64,000 bases of DNA, taken from Streptomyces sp. TRM64462 (GTDB lineage: Bacteria > Actinomycetota > Actinomycetes > Streptomycetales > Streptomycetaceae). Both the position numbers and the translations under genes were made by a program. Positions within the stretch are counted from its first letter, which is position 1; each line of letters begins with the position of its first letter. Location of the stretch: NCBI RefSeq assembly GCF_013362995.1, contig NZ_JABWDV010000425.1, positions 3,018 through 67,017 on the forward strand, read 5' to 3'. The notes below the pieces were generated by a model. The model was not told the origin of the DNA, did no database searches, and saw nothing but the letters and a program-made list of their open reading frames with translations. This document shows, in pieces, positions 1 through 9,320 of the stretch.

Positions 1-28
1 GAGCCCGCCGTGGAGGTCAGCGTGAGGC

Positions 29-1426
29 TCAGGCCTCGGGCTTGTCCTCGGACTTCTCCTCGGCCTGCGTGTCGGCGGCCTCGGTGGCGGCCTCGACGGT
101 CTCGGCCGTCTCATCCTCGTCGTCCAGGACGACGGGCTCACCCTCCGTGTCGACGACCGTGGCGGCCTCGACGACCAGGGCCAGGGCCTTGCCGCGGGCG
201 ACCTCGCCGACGAGCATCGGGACCTGGTTGCCCTGGACGACGGCCTGGGCGAACTGGTCGGGGCTCATGCCGGAGGAGGCGGCACGGCGCATCAGGTGCT
301 CGGTCAGCTCTTCCTGGTTGACGTTGAGCTTCTCCTTGGAGACCAGCTCGTCGAGGATGAACTGGGTCTTGATGCCCTTGACCGCGGCTTCCTTGGTCTC
401 GGCCTCGAACTCCTCGACCGTCTTGCCCTGGAGCTCCAGGTACTTCTCCAGCGTCAGGCCCATCTGGCCGAGCTGGTGGTGCTCCAGGTTGTGCTTGCGG
501 GTGTTGACCTCGTCCTCGAGGAGCTTCTCGGGGATCGGGACCTCGACCAGCTTCAGCAGCTCGTCCAGGACGCGCTCCTGGGCCTGGGTGGCCTGGTCGT
601 ACTGCTTCATGTTCTCGAGGCGCTTGCGGCTGTCGGCCTTCAGCTCGTCGAGGGTGTCGAACTCGGACGCCATCTGGGCGAAATCGTCGTCGAGCTCGGG
701 GAGCTCGCGGGCGGCCACCTGGGTGACCTTGACGGTGACCTCGGCGTCCTTGCCCTCGGCGGAGCCGCCCTTGAGCTGCGAGGTGAAGGTGGCCTCGCCG
801 CCGGCCTCCAGGCCGGTCACGGCCTCGTCGATGCCGTCGAGCAGCTCACCGGAGCCGATCGTGTACTGCACGCCACTGGCGACACCGTCCGGGAGGACCT
901 CGCCGTCGACCTTGGCCTCCAGGTCGATCGTCACGACGTCGCCCTCGGCGGCGGCGCGCTCGACCGGGGAGGTGGACGCGAAGCGCTCGCGGAGCTGCTC
1001 CACGGACTTCTCGACGTCCTCGTCGCTGACCGCGACGGCGTCGACGGTGACCTCGATGCCGGAGTAGTCCGGGATCTCGATGGCCGGGCGGATGTCGACC
1101 TCGGCGGTGAAGGCCAGCAGCTCGCCGTCCTTCAGCTCCGTGATGTCGACCTCGGGCTGGCCGAGCGGGTTCACGTCGGCCTCGTTGACCGCCTCGCCGT
1201 AGAACTTGGGCAGCGCGTCGTTGACGGCCTCCTCCAGCACCGCACCACGGCCGAAGCGCTGGTCGATGACGCGCGCCGGGATCTTGCCCTTGCGGAAGCC
1301 CTTGACCGTGACCTGCTGGTTGATCTTCTTGTACGCCGCGTCGAGGCTGTCCTTGAGCTCCTCGAAGGGCACCTCGACAGTGAGCCGAACCCGGGTCGGG
1401 TTCAGGGTCTCTACGGCGCTCTTCAC
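29..1426 (-). CDS. tig: Trigger factor, ribosome-associated chaperone/PPIase
   Basis: Ribosome-bound chaperone with peptidyl-prolyl isomerase activity that receives nascent chains at the exit tunnel. The 465-aa product has the ribosome-binding signature GFRKGK at residues 43-48, an FKBP-like PPIase segment near residues 150-240, a helical C-terminal chaperone domain and an acidic Glu/Asp-rich tail. I chose the GTG at 1426 because AAGGAG lies 8 bases upstream; the frame stays open to 1522 but that extension does not look like protein. In Streptomyces, tig normally precedes the clpP genes, which would lie left of the window. Confidence 0.97.
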   Translation of the reverse strand: MKSAVETLNPTRVRLTVEVPFEELKDSLDAAYKKINQQVTVKGFRKGKIPARVIDQRFGRGAVLEEAVNDALPKFYGEAVNEADVNPLGQPEVDITELKDGELLAFTAEVDIRPAIEIPDYSGIEVTVDAVAVSDEDVEKSVEQLRERFASTSPVERAAAEGDVVTIDLEAKVDGEVLPDGVASGVQYTIGSGELLDGIDEAVTGLEAGGEATFTSQLKGGSAEGKDAEVTVKVTQVAARELPELDDDFAQMASEFDTLDELKADSRKRLENMKQYDQATQAQERVLDELLKLVEVPIPEKLLEDEVNTRKHNLEHHQLGQMGLTLEKYLELQGKTVEEFEAETKEAAVKGIKTQFILDELVSKEKLNVNQEELTEHLMRRAASSGMSPDQFAQAVVQGNQVPMLVGEVARGKALALVVEAATVVDTEGEPVVLDDEDETAETVEAATEAADTQAEEKSEDKPEA

Positions 1427-1594
1427 GGTTCGGTCTCCTTGGTGGCTGATTCTGGGTTTCTGCCGGCGCGCCGACTTCGGCGGTCCAGCGGATCGGGCCC
1501 GGTCAGACGGACACACGGGCACGCAGCTTGCATAGTAACCGCAAGGAGTACGGCCCCCACAACGTGATCTTGGTTGCGCGGGAGACGCGAGAGG

Positions 1595-1671
1595 TGGTCG
1601 GGGTGGCGGGATTTGAACCCACGGCCTTCCGCTCCCAAAGCGGACGCGCTACCAAGCTGCGCCACACCCCG
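1595..1671 (-). tRNA. tRNA-Pro (anticodon TGG)
   Basis: On the minus strand the sequence folds as a cloverleaf. The 7-bp acceptor stem pairs CGGGGTG with CACCCCG, the D-arm contains GGCGCAGCTTGGTAGCGC, the anticodon loop is TTTGGGA (anticodon TGG) and the T-arm contains GGTTCAAATCC. Discriminator A and an encoded CCA follow at 1598-1595. Confidence 0.96.
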
Positions 1672-1809
1672 TCGGTGCGACACGTAGGGTACATGGCCGC
1701 GGGCGCCGCGTCGGCCCATTAAGGGGTGTGCGACCAGGGCGCGGGACCCGCTACGATGCTCTTCGTACCGCGGCCGTCGCTCCCTGGTGACGCGCACGGT
1801 GCGGCGCTT

Positions 1810-1880
1810 GCGGGCGTAGCTCAATGGTAGAGCCCTAGTCTTCCAAACTAGCTACGCGGGTTCGATTCCCGTCGCCCGCT
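1810..1880 (+). tRNA. tRNA-Gly (anticodon TCC)
   Basis: A 71-nt cloverleaf. The acceptor GCGGGCG pairs with CGCCCGC, the anticodon stem CTAGT/ACTAG closes loop CTTCCAA (anticodon TCC), and the T-arm is CGGGTTCGATTCCCG. CCA is not encoded. It is divergent from the tRNA-Pro gene. Confidence 0.96.
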
Positions 1881-1891
1881 CTGTACGGATT

Positions 1892-1930
1892 CCGGCCCGG
1901 CCGGGTGAGCTGCTCACCCGGCCGGGCCGG
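1892..1930. terminator. Strong hairpin between tRNA-Gly and the minus-strand gene
   Basis: Perfect inverted repeat with 19-bp arms (left arm 1892-1910, right arm 1912-1930) and a 1-base centre, 11 bases after the tRNA. It lacks a T-tract, as is usual for Streptomyces terminators, and could serve both convergent units. Confidence 0.8.
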
Positions 1931-1952
1931 AGTCGTTCCGTCGGCGCGTTTC

Positions 1953-2147
1953 CTAAAAAGTGATCCTGCTGATCGAGGCGGCGACCTCGTTGAGCACGTT
2001 CGTGATCGTCGGCCCGATACCGGAACCGGCCAGGAAGAAACCGAAGAGGGCGGCGACGACGGCGGGGCCCGCTTTGAGCGATCCGCCGCGGATCAGCACC
2101 ACGAGCACGATCGCCAACAGAAGCACCACGGACAGCGATATGGCCAC
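1953..2147 (-). CDS. Small hydrophobic membrane protein
   Basis: A 64-aa protein of unknown function. Residues 2-18 form a hydrophobic helix ending in VVLIRGG. A second hydrophobic stretch (VVAALFGFFLAGSGIGP) at about residues 30-46 suggests a two-helix inner-membrane protein. The GTG start at 2147 has GAGGGG about 11 bases upstream. It stands alone, convergent with tRNA-Gly across the hairpin at 1892-1930. Small proteins of this look are common in Streptomyces; I do not recognise a named family. Confidence 0.75.
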   Translation of the reverse strand: MAISLSVVLLLAIVLVVLIRGGSLKAGPAVVAALFGFFLAGSGIGPTITNVLNEVAASISRITF

Positions 2148-2524
2148 AACTGATCACCCCTCGGTCGGTCCGGCCGGACGGCCCGGGGGTACACGGCCCG
2201 GCACACCCCCGCACGCGGTCCATCGTGCCATCAACATCCCCTGGTCTGCTGCCCCGTGACGGATGGTGGACGGGAGACGGGGAGCCCTGCGGCGCGGGCG
2301 GGGTGGGCGGCGTGAATTTCGCAACGGAATTACCGGCGATCATTTCACGGCGCCCGCATGTCCGTCACAGAAAATCCGCAGGGCCGCACCGCCGGCGCTT
2401 ATTGATCAGCGCCAGCCGGGCGATATGCGGCTTTTGTCCTGGATTTGTTGTGGCATTTCAGGCACGGCGTGGATGACGAGACGTGGCTTTCCTGGTTTTC
2501 GCAAGGACCTGGAGCGGCATTAGG
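2148..2524. other. Intergenic region, about 377 bp, divergent promoters
   Basis: Lies between the small membrane protein (-) and the acyltransferase gene (+), so it should hold promoters for both. It is more A/T-rich than its surroundings between 2310 and 2480. I see no convincing -10/-35 pair, RNA or ORF in it. Confidence 0.4.
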
Positions 2525-3637
2525 GTGCCTCGAATGTTCCACCCACCCCAGGAAAAACAGCGGCAGCGAGACCCTTACTTCGACAACGCGAAATACCTGG
2601 CGATCGTGCTCGTCGCGGTGGCGCACGCGTGGGAGCCGGTCATGGAGGGCAGCCGCGCGACGCGGGCGCTCTACATGGCCGTGTACGCCTTCCACATGCC
2701 GGCGTTCGTGATCATCTCCGGCTACTTCTCGCGGAGCTTCGCCGCCCGGCCCGAGCAGCTGAGACGGCTGGTGAGCGGGGTCGTCGTCCCGTACCTCGTC
2801 TTCGAGACGGCGTACACGCTGTACCGGCGGTGGGGCGACGACGCGCCCTGGCAGGCGTTCTCGCTGACCGATCCGATGTACCTGACGTGGTTCCTGATCG
2901 CGCTGTTCGTGTGGCGGCTTTCGACGCCGCTGTGGCGTGCCCTGCGGTACCCGTTGCCGGTGGCGGTGGCGCTGGCCGCGCTCGCGTCGCTGACCCCGGG
3001 CATCTCGCAGGACCTGGATCTTCAGCGGGTGCTTCAGTTCCTGCCGTACTTCGTGCTGGGGCTGATGCTGCGCGAGGAGCACTTCCGGCTGGTGCGGCGG
3101 CGGGCGGTGCGGCTGCTCGCCGCGCCGGTGCTGGTGGCGGCCGTGGTGGTGGCGTACGCGGTGGCGCCGTCGCTGCGGATGGGCTGGTTCTACCGGAACA
3201 CGAGCGCGCAGGAGCTGGACGCGGCGTGGTGGGCGGGGCCGGTGGCGACGGTCGCGCTCGGCGGGGTCGCGCTGGTGCTGACGGCGGCGTTCCTGGCGCT
3301 GGTGCCGGGGCGGCGCACGTGGTTCACGGTGCTGGGCGCTGGCAGCATCTGCGGCTACCTGCTGCACGGGTTCGCGGCGAAGGCGGTGCCGTACTGGGGG
3401 CTCGACGAGACGTACGGGGTGCTGGTGACGCCCGCGGGGCGGGTCGGGCTGACGGTGGTGGCGGCCGTGGTGGTGACGCTGCTGTGCACCCCGCCGGTGC
3501 GGCGGGCGCTGCGGTGGGTGGTGGAGCCTCCGCTGGAGTGGGCGTTCCGCGGCGGGCCGCCGGCCGCGGCGGAGCGGCCCGGTGCCGGGGGCGCCGCGCC
3601 GACGGTGCCCGCGCAGCAGGCGGTCAGCCGGACGTGA
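2525..3637 (+). CDS. Acyltransferase-3 family integral membrane protein
   Basis: A multi-helix membrane protein of the acyltransferase-3/fucose-4-O-acetylase-like family, which moves acyl groups onto sugars or other extracytoplasmic acceptors; the substrate is unknown. The N-terminal block DPYFDNAKYLAIVLVAVAHA carries the family's membrane-embedded histidine. About ten hydrophobic segments follow and the C-terminal tail is Pro/Ala-rich. The start is uncertain: GTG at 2525 has GGAG 10 bases upstream, ATG at 2534 is the next candidate, and the frame is open back to 2483. The 3' end overlaps the convergent HD-domain gene by 14 bp. Confidence 0.85.
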   Translation: MPRMFHPPQEKQRQRDPYFDNAKYLAIVLVAVAHAWEPVMEGSRATRALYMAVYAFHMPAFVIISGYFSRSFAARPEQLRRLVSGVVVPYLVFETAYTLYRRWGDDAPWQAFSLTDPMYLTWFLIALFVWRLSTPLWRALRYPLPVAVALAALASLTPGISQDLDLQRVLQFLPYFVLGLMLREEHFRLVRRRAVRLLAAPVLVAAVVVAYAVAPSLRMGWFYRNTSAQELDAAWWAGPVATVALGGVALVLTAAFLALVPGRRTWFTVLGAGSICGYLLHGFAAKAVPYWGLDETYGVLVTPAGRVGLTVVAAVVVTLLCTPPVRRALRWVVEPPLEWAFRGGPPAAAERPGAGGAAPTVPAQQAVSRT

Positions 3638-4079
3638 GGCCGAGGAGCCGGCGTACGCGCGCGTACTTGGCGGCCAGCCGGGTGCGGGTGGGCTCGTCGA
3701 GGGCGGCGAGGCGGCCGGGGTCGCTGTTGTGCGCGAGGTCGGCCTCCTTGACCAGGAGGGCGCCGGGGACGGCCAGGATGCGGGCGGTGTAGGCGTCGAG
3801 GTCCTCGCCGGGGCGCTTGGTGACGGCGAGGACGATGTCCTTGACCTGCTGCGGGAGGGCGGCGTCCGCGAGCCACCGCGGGGACAGGGCGTCGTCCTCG
3901 ACGGCGTCGTGCAGCCAGGCGGCGGCGATCTGCTCGTCGCTGCCGCCGCGTGCGCGTACGCCTTCGGCGACGGCCTGAAGGTGCTCGGCGTAGGGGCGCC
4001 CGGCCTTGTCGGTCTGGCCGGCGTGGGCGTGGCGGGCGGTGGCTTCGACCTGGGCGAGGGTGAGGTGGGGCTGCGGCAT
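3624..4079 (-). CDS. HD-domain (RelA/SpoT hydrolase-like) protein
   Basis: A 151-aa stand-alone HD phosphohydrolase domain resembling the (p)ppGpp hydrolase half of RelA/SpoT. Metal-binding elements are visible as ARHAHAGQTDKAGRPYAEH (first His region), AAWLHDAVED (the HD pair) and KEADLAHNSDP (late Asp). No synthetase or TGS domain follows, so it resembles small MESH1-like hydrolases; the real substrate is inferred. ATG at 4079 is the first start giving family-like sequence. Convergent 14-bp overlap with the acyltransferase gene. Confidence 0.85.
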   Translation of the reverse strand: MPQPHLTLAQVEATARHAHAGQTDKAGRPYAEHLQAVAEGVRARGGSDEQIAAAWLHDAVEDDALSPRWLADAALPQQVKDIVLAVTKRPGEDLDAYTARILAVPGALLVKEADLAHNSDPGRLAALDEPTRTRLAAKYARVRRLLGLTSG

Positions 4080-4347
4080 GGGCCGACTGTACGCGCGCGC
4101 CGGCCCCCACCGGCGTGCAGTCGCCGTACCGGCGGGAGGGGACGCGCAGGGGTCGCCCCCGCAGGATTGGTGGTGCCGAAACGCTTCGCGTTCCGGGGCC
4201 CGAGCCCGCCAATCCGAGGAGGTGAGCCCCGGAGCGGCCCCGACCACGCACCGGCGTAAGGCGCACCGCCCACGGGGTGACCGGGAACGGGGGTGCGGGC
4301 GGCCGGTTCCGCTGTGCCCACCCGTTCCGCCCTTGGCGGAACGCATG

Positions 4348-4560
4348 CCCACAGCGAAACCGGCGGTACCGGCCGACGCACCGCCCCACAGCAAAACCGG
4401 CGGAACCGCGGCCCACGCACCGCCCCACAACAAGACCGGCGGAACCGCGGCCCACGCACCGCCCCACAGCAAAACCAGCGGCACCAGCCCACGCACCGCC
4501 CCGCAGCGGGAACCGGCGGGCCGGTCGGCGCACCGCCCCCGCAGCAGGGGTGGCGGCGAC
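4348..4560. repeat. Direct tandem repeat array, 37-39 bp units
   Basis: Units begin at 4377, 4416, 4455, 4492 and 4529, each starting CGCACCGCCC, with a partial unit from 4348. Two units are 39 bp and two are 37 bp; the first two differ at only a few positions and later ones diverge. The array fills much of the 546-bp gap (4080-4625) between two minus-strand genes. No cas genes, spacers or convincing protein product are present, so this is a minisatellite rather than a CRISPR array. Confidence 0.8.
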
Positions 4561-4625
4561 CGTCGGGGGGCCGTTCGGGGGGCAGGGGGCGGGCTGCAGC
4601 CGGTGCTGGGGGCGGCGGGTGGGGG

Positions 4626-5771
4626 TTAGGGGTCGCGGGTTAGGAGGAGGAGGGCTCGGTCGTCGTTCACGTCTTTGGCGCAGGCTTCGATCAGGTGCCA
4701 CGCGGCGCCCCGGAAGCCGGAGGAGACGTAGCGGTCGGCTTCGCCGGTCAGGCGGTCGATGCCCTCGGTGATGTCGCGGTCGGATGCCTCGACCAGGCCG
4801 TCCGTGAACAGCATCAGGACGTCGCCCGGGTTCAGGGTGCCCTTGACCGGGTGGAACTCGGCGCCGTCGTAGACGCCCAGCAGGGGGCCGTCGCCGGACT
4901 TCTCCTCCCAGCGGCCGGTTCCCGCGTGGAGCTGGAGGGCCGGGAGGTGGCCGGCCGACAGGAGTTCGTAGTCGCCCGAGTCCAGGTCGAGGACCAGGTG
5001 GATGGAGGTGGCGAAGCCCTCGTCCCAGTCCTGGCGCAGCAGGTAGCCGTTGGCGGCGGGCAGGAAGCCGTGCGGCGGGAGGGAGCCCAGGAGGCCGCCG
5101 AACGCGCCGGACAGCAGGAGCGCGCGGGAGCCGGCGTCCATGCCCTTGCCGGACACGTCCGTGAGGACGACCTCCAGGGTGCGCCCCCCGCCGGTGCGGG
5201 CAGCGACGACGAAGTCGCCGGAGAACGACTGGCCGCCGGCCGGGCGGAGTGCCATCTCGCGGTGCCACCCCTTGGGCAGCGCGGGCAGCGCGCTCTGGGC
5301 GCGGATGCGTTCGCGCAGGTCGAACAGCATGGTGCCGCCGCGCCGCCACGGCACCCCGACGCGGGCCCGGAACTGGGCTATCAGGAGGCCGAAGAGCCCG
5401 CAGGCGGCGACCACGAGGACGGTGCCCGGGGTCACGCGTGCCATGCCCTCGGTGTACGGGCCGAGCACGGCCGACTCGACGATCAGCGCCCCGGCGGCCG
5501 CCGCGTACAGCCCGAGCAGGCTCGCGGGGCGCAGCAGCAGTCCGCCGGCGACGATCGGCAGGACCAGCGCCTCGGGTGCGAACCACACGGGTGCGGCGAG
5601 GGTGGCCAGCAGCAGCGCCGGGATGGTCAGGAACAGGCCTGCCAGGGCGACCCAGTCGGAGCCGTCGCCGCGGAAGTAGTCGACGGCGGATTTGCGCAGG
5701 CCGACGCGGACCCGGTGGACCGCCTTGCGGTACCGGGCCGTGTACGCGTCCACTCGTGCAGTACGGGCCAT
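4626..5771 (-). CDS. Membrane PP2C/SpoIIE-type serine phosphatase
   Basis: A 381-aa protein predicted to dephosphorylate Ser/Thr residues, typically on anti-sigma-factor antagonists in partner-switching pathways. The N-terminal third has about four membrane segments (for example WVALAGLFLTIPALLLATL and LVVAACGLFGLLIAQF). The C-terminal half is the phosphatase domain, with metal-binding motifs SGDFVVAA, LTDVSGKGMDA and LFTDGLVEA. No GAF, PAS or kinase domain is fused to it. ATG at 5771 gives the first coherent N-terminus; its ribosome-binding site is weak. No anti-sigma partner lies nearby, so its target is unknown. Confidence 0.9.
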   Translation of the reverse strand: MARTARVDAYTARYRKAVHRVRVGLRKSAVDYFRGDGSDWVALAGLFLTIPALLLATLAAPVWFAPEALVLPIVAGGLLLRPASLLGLYAAAAGALIVESAVLGPYTEGMARVTPGTVLVVAACGLFGLLIAQFRARVGVPWRRGGTMLFDLRERIRAQSALPALPKGWHREMALRPAGGQSFSGDFVVAARTGGGRTLEVVLTDVSGKGMDAGSRALLLSGAFGGLLGSLPPHGFLPAANGYLLRQDWDEGFATSIHLVLDLDSGDYELLSAGHLPALQLHAGTGRWEEKSGDGPLLGVYDGAEFHPVKGTLNPGDVLMLFTDGLVEASDRDITEGIDRLTGEADRYVSSGFRGAAWHLIEACAKDVNDDRALLLLTRDP

Positions 5772-5878
5772 TGGCCTGGACCCTATCCACCCGGCCGGGT
5801 GGCGCGCAGGGGGACCCCCGTGACAATGCGTTCGAAATCGGGTCGCCCAGGGGGGTGGACGCCTGGTACGCATGGCAT

Positions 5879-7108
5879 ATGACGACTGAGTTGCGGGTAC
5901 TGCGCGCGGCCGAATGGCAGTCCTGGTACGGGCAGTTGGAGCTCGCCTTCGGGGGCGTGGCGGAAGCCGCGGAGGAGCGGGAGCTGTGGGAGGCGCTGAC
6001 CGAGTGTGAGCGGTCGGTGGGGGTCTGGGACGGCGGGGTGTGCGTGGGGACGGCCGGGGCGTTCGGCTTCCGTGTGGCCGTGCCGGGCGGCGCGGTCGTG
6101 CCCGCGGCGGGCGTGACGATGGTGAGTGTGGCGCCGACGCACCGCAGGCGCGGCATCCTCACGTCGATGATGCGGCGGCAGTTGGACGACGTACGGTCCT
6201 GGGGGGAGCCGCTGGCGGTGCTGACCGCGTCGGAACCGGACATTTATGGCCGGTTCGGTTACGGCCTGGCGACGCGGCGGATGCGGGCGGACATAGACAC
6301 GTCCCGGGTGCGGCTGTCCGTACCGGACGGGACGGATGACGTACGGCTGCGGCTCGCGCGCCCCGAGGAAGCGGCGGCGGCCTGCGAGGCGGTGTACGCG
6401 CGGTCGGTGCCGGGACGGCCGGGGATGCTGGAGCGCAGACCGGGCTGGGAGCGGCTGCCGTTGCTCGACCCTCCGTCGGAGCGTGAGGGTGCCTCGCCGC
6501 TGCAGTGCGTGCTGGCGGAGCGTGACGGTGACGTGGCCGGGTACGCGCTGTACCGGGTGCGGCCGGACTTCGACGCGGAGGGCCCGAAGGGCACGGTGGT
6601 GTTGGAGTACGCGGGGGCGCTCGACCCGGCTGCGGACGCCGCCCTGTGGCGTTTCCTGTTCGCTATCGACCTGACGTCGCGGCTGACGATGGCCAACCGG
6701 CCCGTGGACGACGCCTGGCAGCATCTCGTCTCGGACATCCGGCGGTGCCGGGTGGCCTGGCGGGACGGGATGTTCGTACGGCTCGTGGACGTGGCCGCGG
6801 CGCTGGAGGCGCGGACGTACCAGGTGCCGGTGGACGTGGTCCTGGAGGTGGCGGACGCGTTCTGTCCGTGGAACGCGGGCCGGTGGCGGCTGACCGGGAA
6901 CGGCAAGGGCGCGCAGTGCTCCCGTACGGACGACGCGCCGGACCTGGCGCTGTCGGTGCGGGAGCTGGGCGCGGCCTATCTGGGCGGGTTCTCGCTGGTG
7001 TCGCTCGCGGCCGCGGGCCGGGTGCGGGAGCTGCGGGAGGGCGCGCTGGCGGAGGCGTCGCTCGCGTTCGGCTCGCCCGTGGCTCCTTGGGTGGCGCACG
7101 GCTTCTGA
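5879..7108 (+). CDS. GNAT N-acetyltransferase, Eis-like
   Basis: A 409-aa acetyltransferase of the Eis/enhanced-intracellular-survival type. The N-terminal GNAT domain has the acetyl-CoA loop VSVAPTHRRRGILTSMMRRQ, a second GNAT-like fold follows, and the C-terminal SCP2-like domain ends PVAPWVAHGF. Eis proteins acetylate amines, including aminoglycosides, but no substrate can be assigned here. Length matches the family. The ATG at 5879 overlaps a CATATG and is preceded by a G-rich Shine-Dalgarno. Divergent from the phosphatase gene. Confidence 0.9.
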   Translation: MTTELRVLRAAEWQSWYGQLELAFGGVAEAAEERELWEALTECERSVGVWDGGVCVGTAGAFGFRVAVPGGAVVPAAGVTMVSVAPTHRRRGILTSMMRRQLDDVRSWGEPLAVLTASEPDIYGRFGYGLATRRMRADIDTSRVRLSVPDGTDDVRLRLARPEEAAAACEAVYARSVPGRPGMLERRPGWERLPLLDPPSEREGASPLQCVLAERDGDVAGYALYRVRPDFDAEGPKGTVVLEYAGALDPAADAALWRFLFAIDLTSRLTMANRPVDDAWQHLVSDIRRCRVAWRDGMFVRLVDVAAALEARTYQVPVDVVLEVADAFCPWNAGRWRLTGNGKGAQCSRTDDAPDLALSVRELGAAYLGGFSLVSLAAAGRVRELREGALAEASLAFGSPVAPWVAHGF

Positions 7109-7147
7109 CCCGGGGTCAGCGGGTCGGCGGGTCAGCTGGTCAGCGGG

Positions 7148-7957
7148 TCAGCGGGGCTGGCAGGCGGGGCACCAGAAGAGGTTGCGGGCGGCGAGATCGG
7201 CGGTGCGGATCTCGCCGCCACAGATGTGGCAGGGCATCCGGGCTCTGCGGTACACGTACACCTCGCCGCCGTGGTCGTCGACGCGCGGCGGGCGGCCCAT
7301 GGCCTCGGGGGTGTGCTCGGGGCGTACGGTGTCGATCCGGTTGGCGCGGACGCCCTCGCGCATCAGCGCCACGAGGTCGTGCCAGATCGCCGTCCACTCC
7401 CGCTCGGTGAGGTCCCTGCCCGCGCGGTACGGGTCGATGCCGTGCCGGAAGAGGACCTCGGCGCGGTAGACGTTGCCGACGCCCGCGATGACCTTCTGGT
7501 CCATGAGCAGGGCCGCGATGGTGGTGCGGGAGCGGGAGATCCGCCGCCAGGCGCGGTCCGGATCGTCGCCGGTGCGCAGCGGGTCGGGGCCGAGCCGGTC
7601 GTGTATGGCCTGCTTCTCGGGGTCGGTGATGAGCGCGCAGGTGGTCGGGCCGCGCAGATCGACGTACGACTCCGGGTCGGCGAGCCGCAGCCGCACGGTG
7701 TCCGTGGGCGGCGGCGCGGGGGCGGCGCCGAAGTTCACCTTGCCGAAGAGGCCGAGGTGGATGTGGACCCAGCCCATCTCCTCGAAGCCGAGGAACAGGT
7801 GCTTGCCGTGGGCGTCGACCCCGTCGAGGACCATGCCGTCCAGGAGCGCCGCCGCGTCGGCGAACTTGCCCTGCGGGCTGGACGCACGCACAGGCCGGCC
7901 GCCGAACCTTTCCAGGTGGTCGGCGGCCAGCCGGTGGATCGTGTGCCCCTCGGGCAC
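7148..7957 (-). CDS. Fpg/Nei family DNA glycosylase (endonuclease VIII-like)
   Basis: A 269-aa bifunctional glycosylase/AP lyase of base-excision repair. The N-terminus PEGHTIHRLA gives the catalytic Pro1-Glu2 after Met removal. The H2TH region contains LLMDQKVIAGVGNVYRAEVL, and the C-terminal zinc finger has CHIC and CPAC pairs. PEGHTI is characteristic of the actinobacterial Nei group rather than MutM. The GTG start at 7957 lies 1 base after the rpiB stop codon, so the two are translationally coupled. Confidence 0.93.
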   Translation of the reverse strand: MPEGHTIHRLAADHLERFGGRPVRASSPQGKFADAAALLDGMVLDGVDAHGKHLFLGFEEMGWVHIHLGLFGKVNFGAAPAPPPTDTVRLRLADPESYVDLRGPTTCALITDPEKQAIHDRLGPDPLRTGDDPDRAWRRISRSRTTIAALLMDQKVIAGVGNVYRAEVLFRHGIDPYRAGRDLTEREWTAIWHDLVALMREGVRANRIDTVRPEHTPEAMGRPPRVDDHGGEVYVYRRARMPCHICGGEIRTADLAARNLFWCPACQPR

Positions 7958-7958
7958 G

Positions 7959-8447
7959 TCAGTCCTGCTGCGGGTGGTGGGCCGGGACGGGGGGCATGAC
8001 GCCCTCCGTCTCGTACGCGGCGAGCATGTCGATGCGGCGGGTGTGCCGCTCGTCACCGCTGTACGGGGTGGCGAGGAAGACCTCCACGAACTTGGTGGCC
8101 TCGTCCTGCGTGTGCATACGGGCGCCGACGGCGACCACGTTGGCGTTGTTGTGCTCGCGGCCCAGGGCGGCGGTCTGCTCGCTCCAGGCGAGGGCGGCAC
8201 GGACGCCCTTCACCTTGTTCGCGGCGATCTGCTCGCCGTTGCCGGAGCCGCCGATCACGATGCCGAGGGCGTCGGCGTCGGCGGCCGTCCGCTCGGCGGC
8301 GCGCAGGCAGAACGGCGGGTAGTCGTCCTGGGCGTCGTAGATGTGGGGTCCGCAGTCGACGGGCTCGTGGCCATGGGCCTTGAGCCACTCGACGAGGTGG
8401 TTCTTCAGTTCGTAGCCGGCATGGTCCGAGCCGAGGTACACGCGCAT
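7959..8447 (-). CDS. rpiB: Ribose-5-phosphate isomerase B
   Basis: A 162-aa isomerase interconverting ribose-5-phosphate and ribulose-5-phosphate in the pentose phosphate pathway. The N-terminal SDHAGYELKNHL and the GGSGNGEQIAANK loop define the family. The loop has Glu72 where the E. coli enzyme has its catalytic Cys, matching the actinobacterial type in which Glu acts as base. First gene of an operon with the Nei-like glycosylase. Confidence 0.95.
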   Translation of the reverse strand: MRVYLGSDHAGYELKNHLVEWLKAHGHEPVDCGPHIYDAQDDYPPFCLRAAERTAADADALGIVIGGSGNGEQIAANKVKGVRAALAWSEQTAALGREHNNANVVAVGARMHTQDEATKFVEVFLATPYSGDERHTRRIDMLAAYETEGVMPPVPAHHPQQD

Positions 8448-8579
8448 GGGTCCGAGTGTGGCACGGGGCCGGTCACCGGTCGGGCAGCGGGGGTGCGAAA
8501 CCGGGCGGTGTCCGGCGCGCGCGCCTCCGGACGCGTTCGTGTCACCGGACGCGTTCGCACCTCCGGAAGACGGCTCGTG

Positions 8580-9176
8580 TCAGGCGTCCCGGCCGGCGAG
8601 CTTCCACGCGGCCGGCGTGAGGCCCATCGCGAGCACGGCCTTCAGGGCGTCACCGATGAGGAACGGCACCATGCCGAGGGCGACGGCCTTCGACAGGCCC
8701 ATGCCGGTCGACAGGGCCAGGTACGGCACGCCGACCGCGTAGACGATCAGTGAGCCGAGCGCCATCGTGCCCGCCATGCGGAGCACCGACCGGTCCGCGC
8801 CGCGCCGGGCGAGCGCGCCGACGGCGGTGGCGGCGAGCAGCATGCCGAGGATGTAGCCGAGCGTCGGGATGGAGAACCCGGAGGCGCCTTCCGCGAACCA
8901 CGGCACGCCCGCCACACCGACCATCAGGTACAGCGCCAGGGAGAGGAAGGCGCGGCCGGCGCCGAGCGAGGTGCCGACGAGGAGGGCGGCGAAGGTCTGG
9001 CCGGTGATGGGGGCGGGGAGACCCTCGACGGGGATGGAGACCTGGGCGGCGAGGCCGGTGAGCACGGCGCCGCCGGTCACGAGCGCGATGTCGCGGGCAC
9101 GGCTGGCGGGGAGCAGGTCGGCGAGGACCGCTCCGGTACCTCCGGTACGGGAAGGGGCGGCGGCAGCAGTGCTCAT
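8580..9176 (-). CDS. bioY: Biotin transporter substrate-binding component BioY
   Basis: A 198-aa ECF-transporter S component for biotin. It has about six hydrophobic segments with typical blocks IPVEGLPAPITGQTFAALLVG, GVAGVPWFAEGASGF and GYILGMLLAA. No BioM/BioN energising proteins are adjacent, so it either works alone or uses a shared ECF module. ATG at 9176 follows a weak GGAG. Upstream of rpiB, two 13-bp direct copies of CCGGACGCGTTCG lie at 8527 and 8545, in the gap after the bioY stop. Confidence 0.93.
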   Translation of the reverse strand: MSTAAAAPSRTGGTGAVLADLLPASRARDIALVTGGAVLTGLAAQVSIPVEGLPAPITGQTFAALLVGTSLGAGRAFLSLALYLMVGVAGVPWFAEGASGFSIPTLGYILGMLLAATAVGALARRGADRSVLRMAGTMALGSLIVYAVGVPYLALSTGMGLSKAVALGMVPFLIGDALKAVLAMGLTPAAWKLAGRDA

Positions 9177-9320
9177 GGGGACTCCGCGGTGGTGAGGTGG
9201 CCGGTCGGGACCTGCCGACCGTAGCCCAGGTGTGAACGGGCGATCACCGTCAGCCGATGACAAAGCCCTCGGCGCGGTGTTGGTTGACTTCGCACAAAGA
9301 TCGCTGATTACACCTCAGGG

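Noticed and set aside
1528..1722. Short plus-strand frame across the tRNA-Pro gene
   Set aside because: It runs through a tRNA gene on the other strand; the protein-like [13 protein letters not shown] string is a well-known spurious translation of tRNA sequence.
2399..4492. Minus-strand frame of about 700 codons with CCGAVRGPRFRR repeats
   Set aside because: The repetition comes from the tandem DNA repeats at 4348-4560, and the rest opposes the acyltransferase gene. No protein-like composition.
4348..4560. Possible CRISPR array
   Set aside because: Units are contiguous without unique spacers of constant length, and no cas genes are present.
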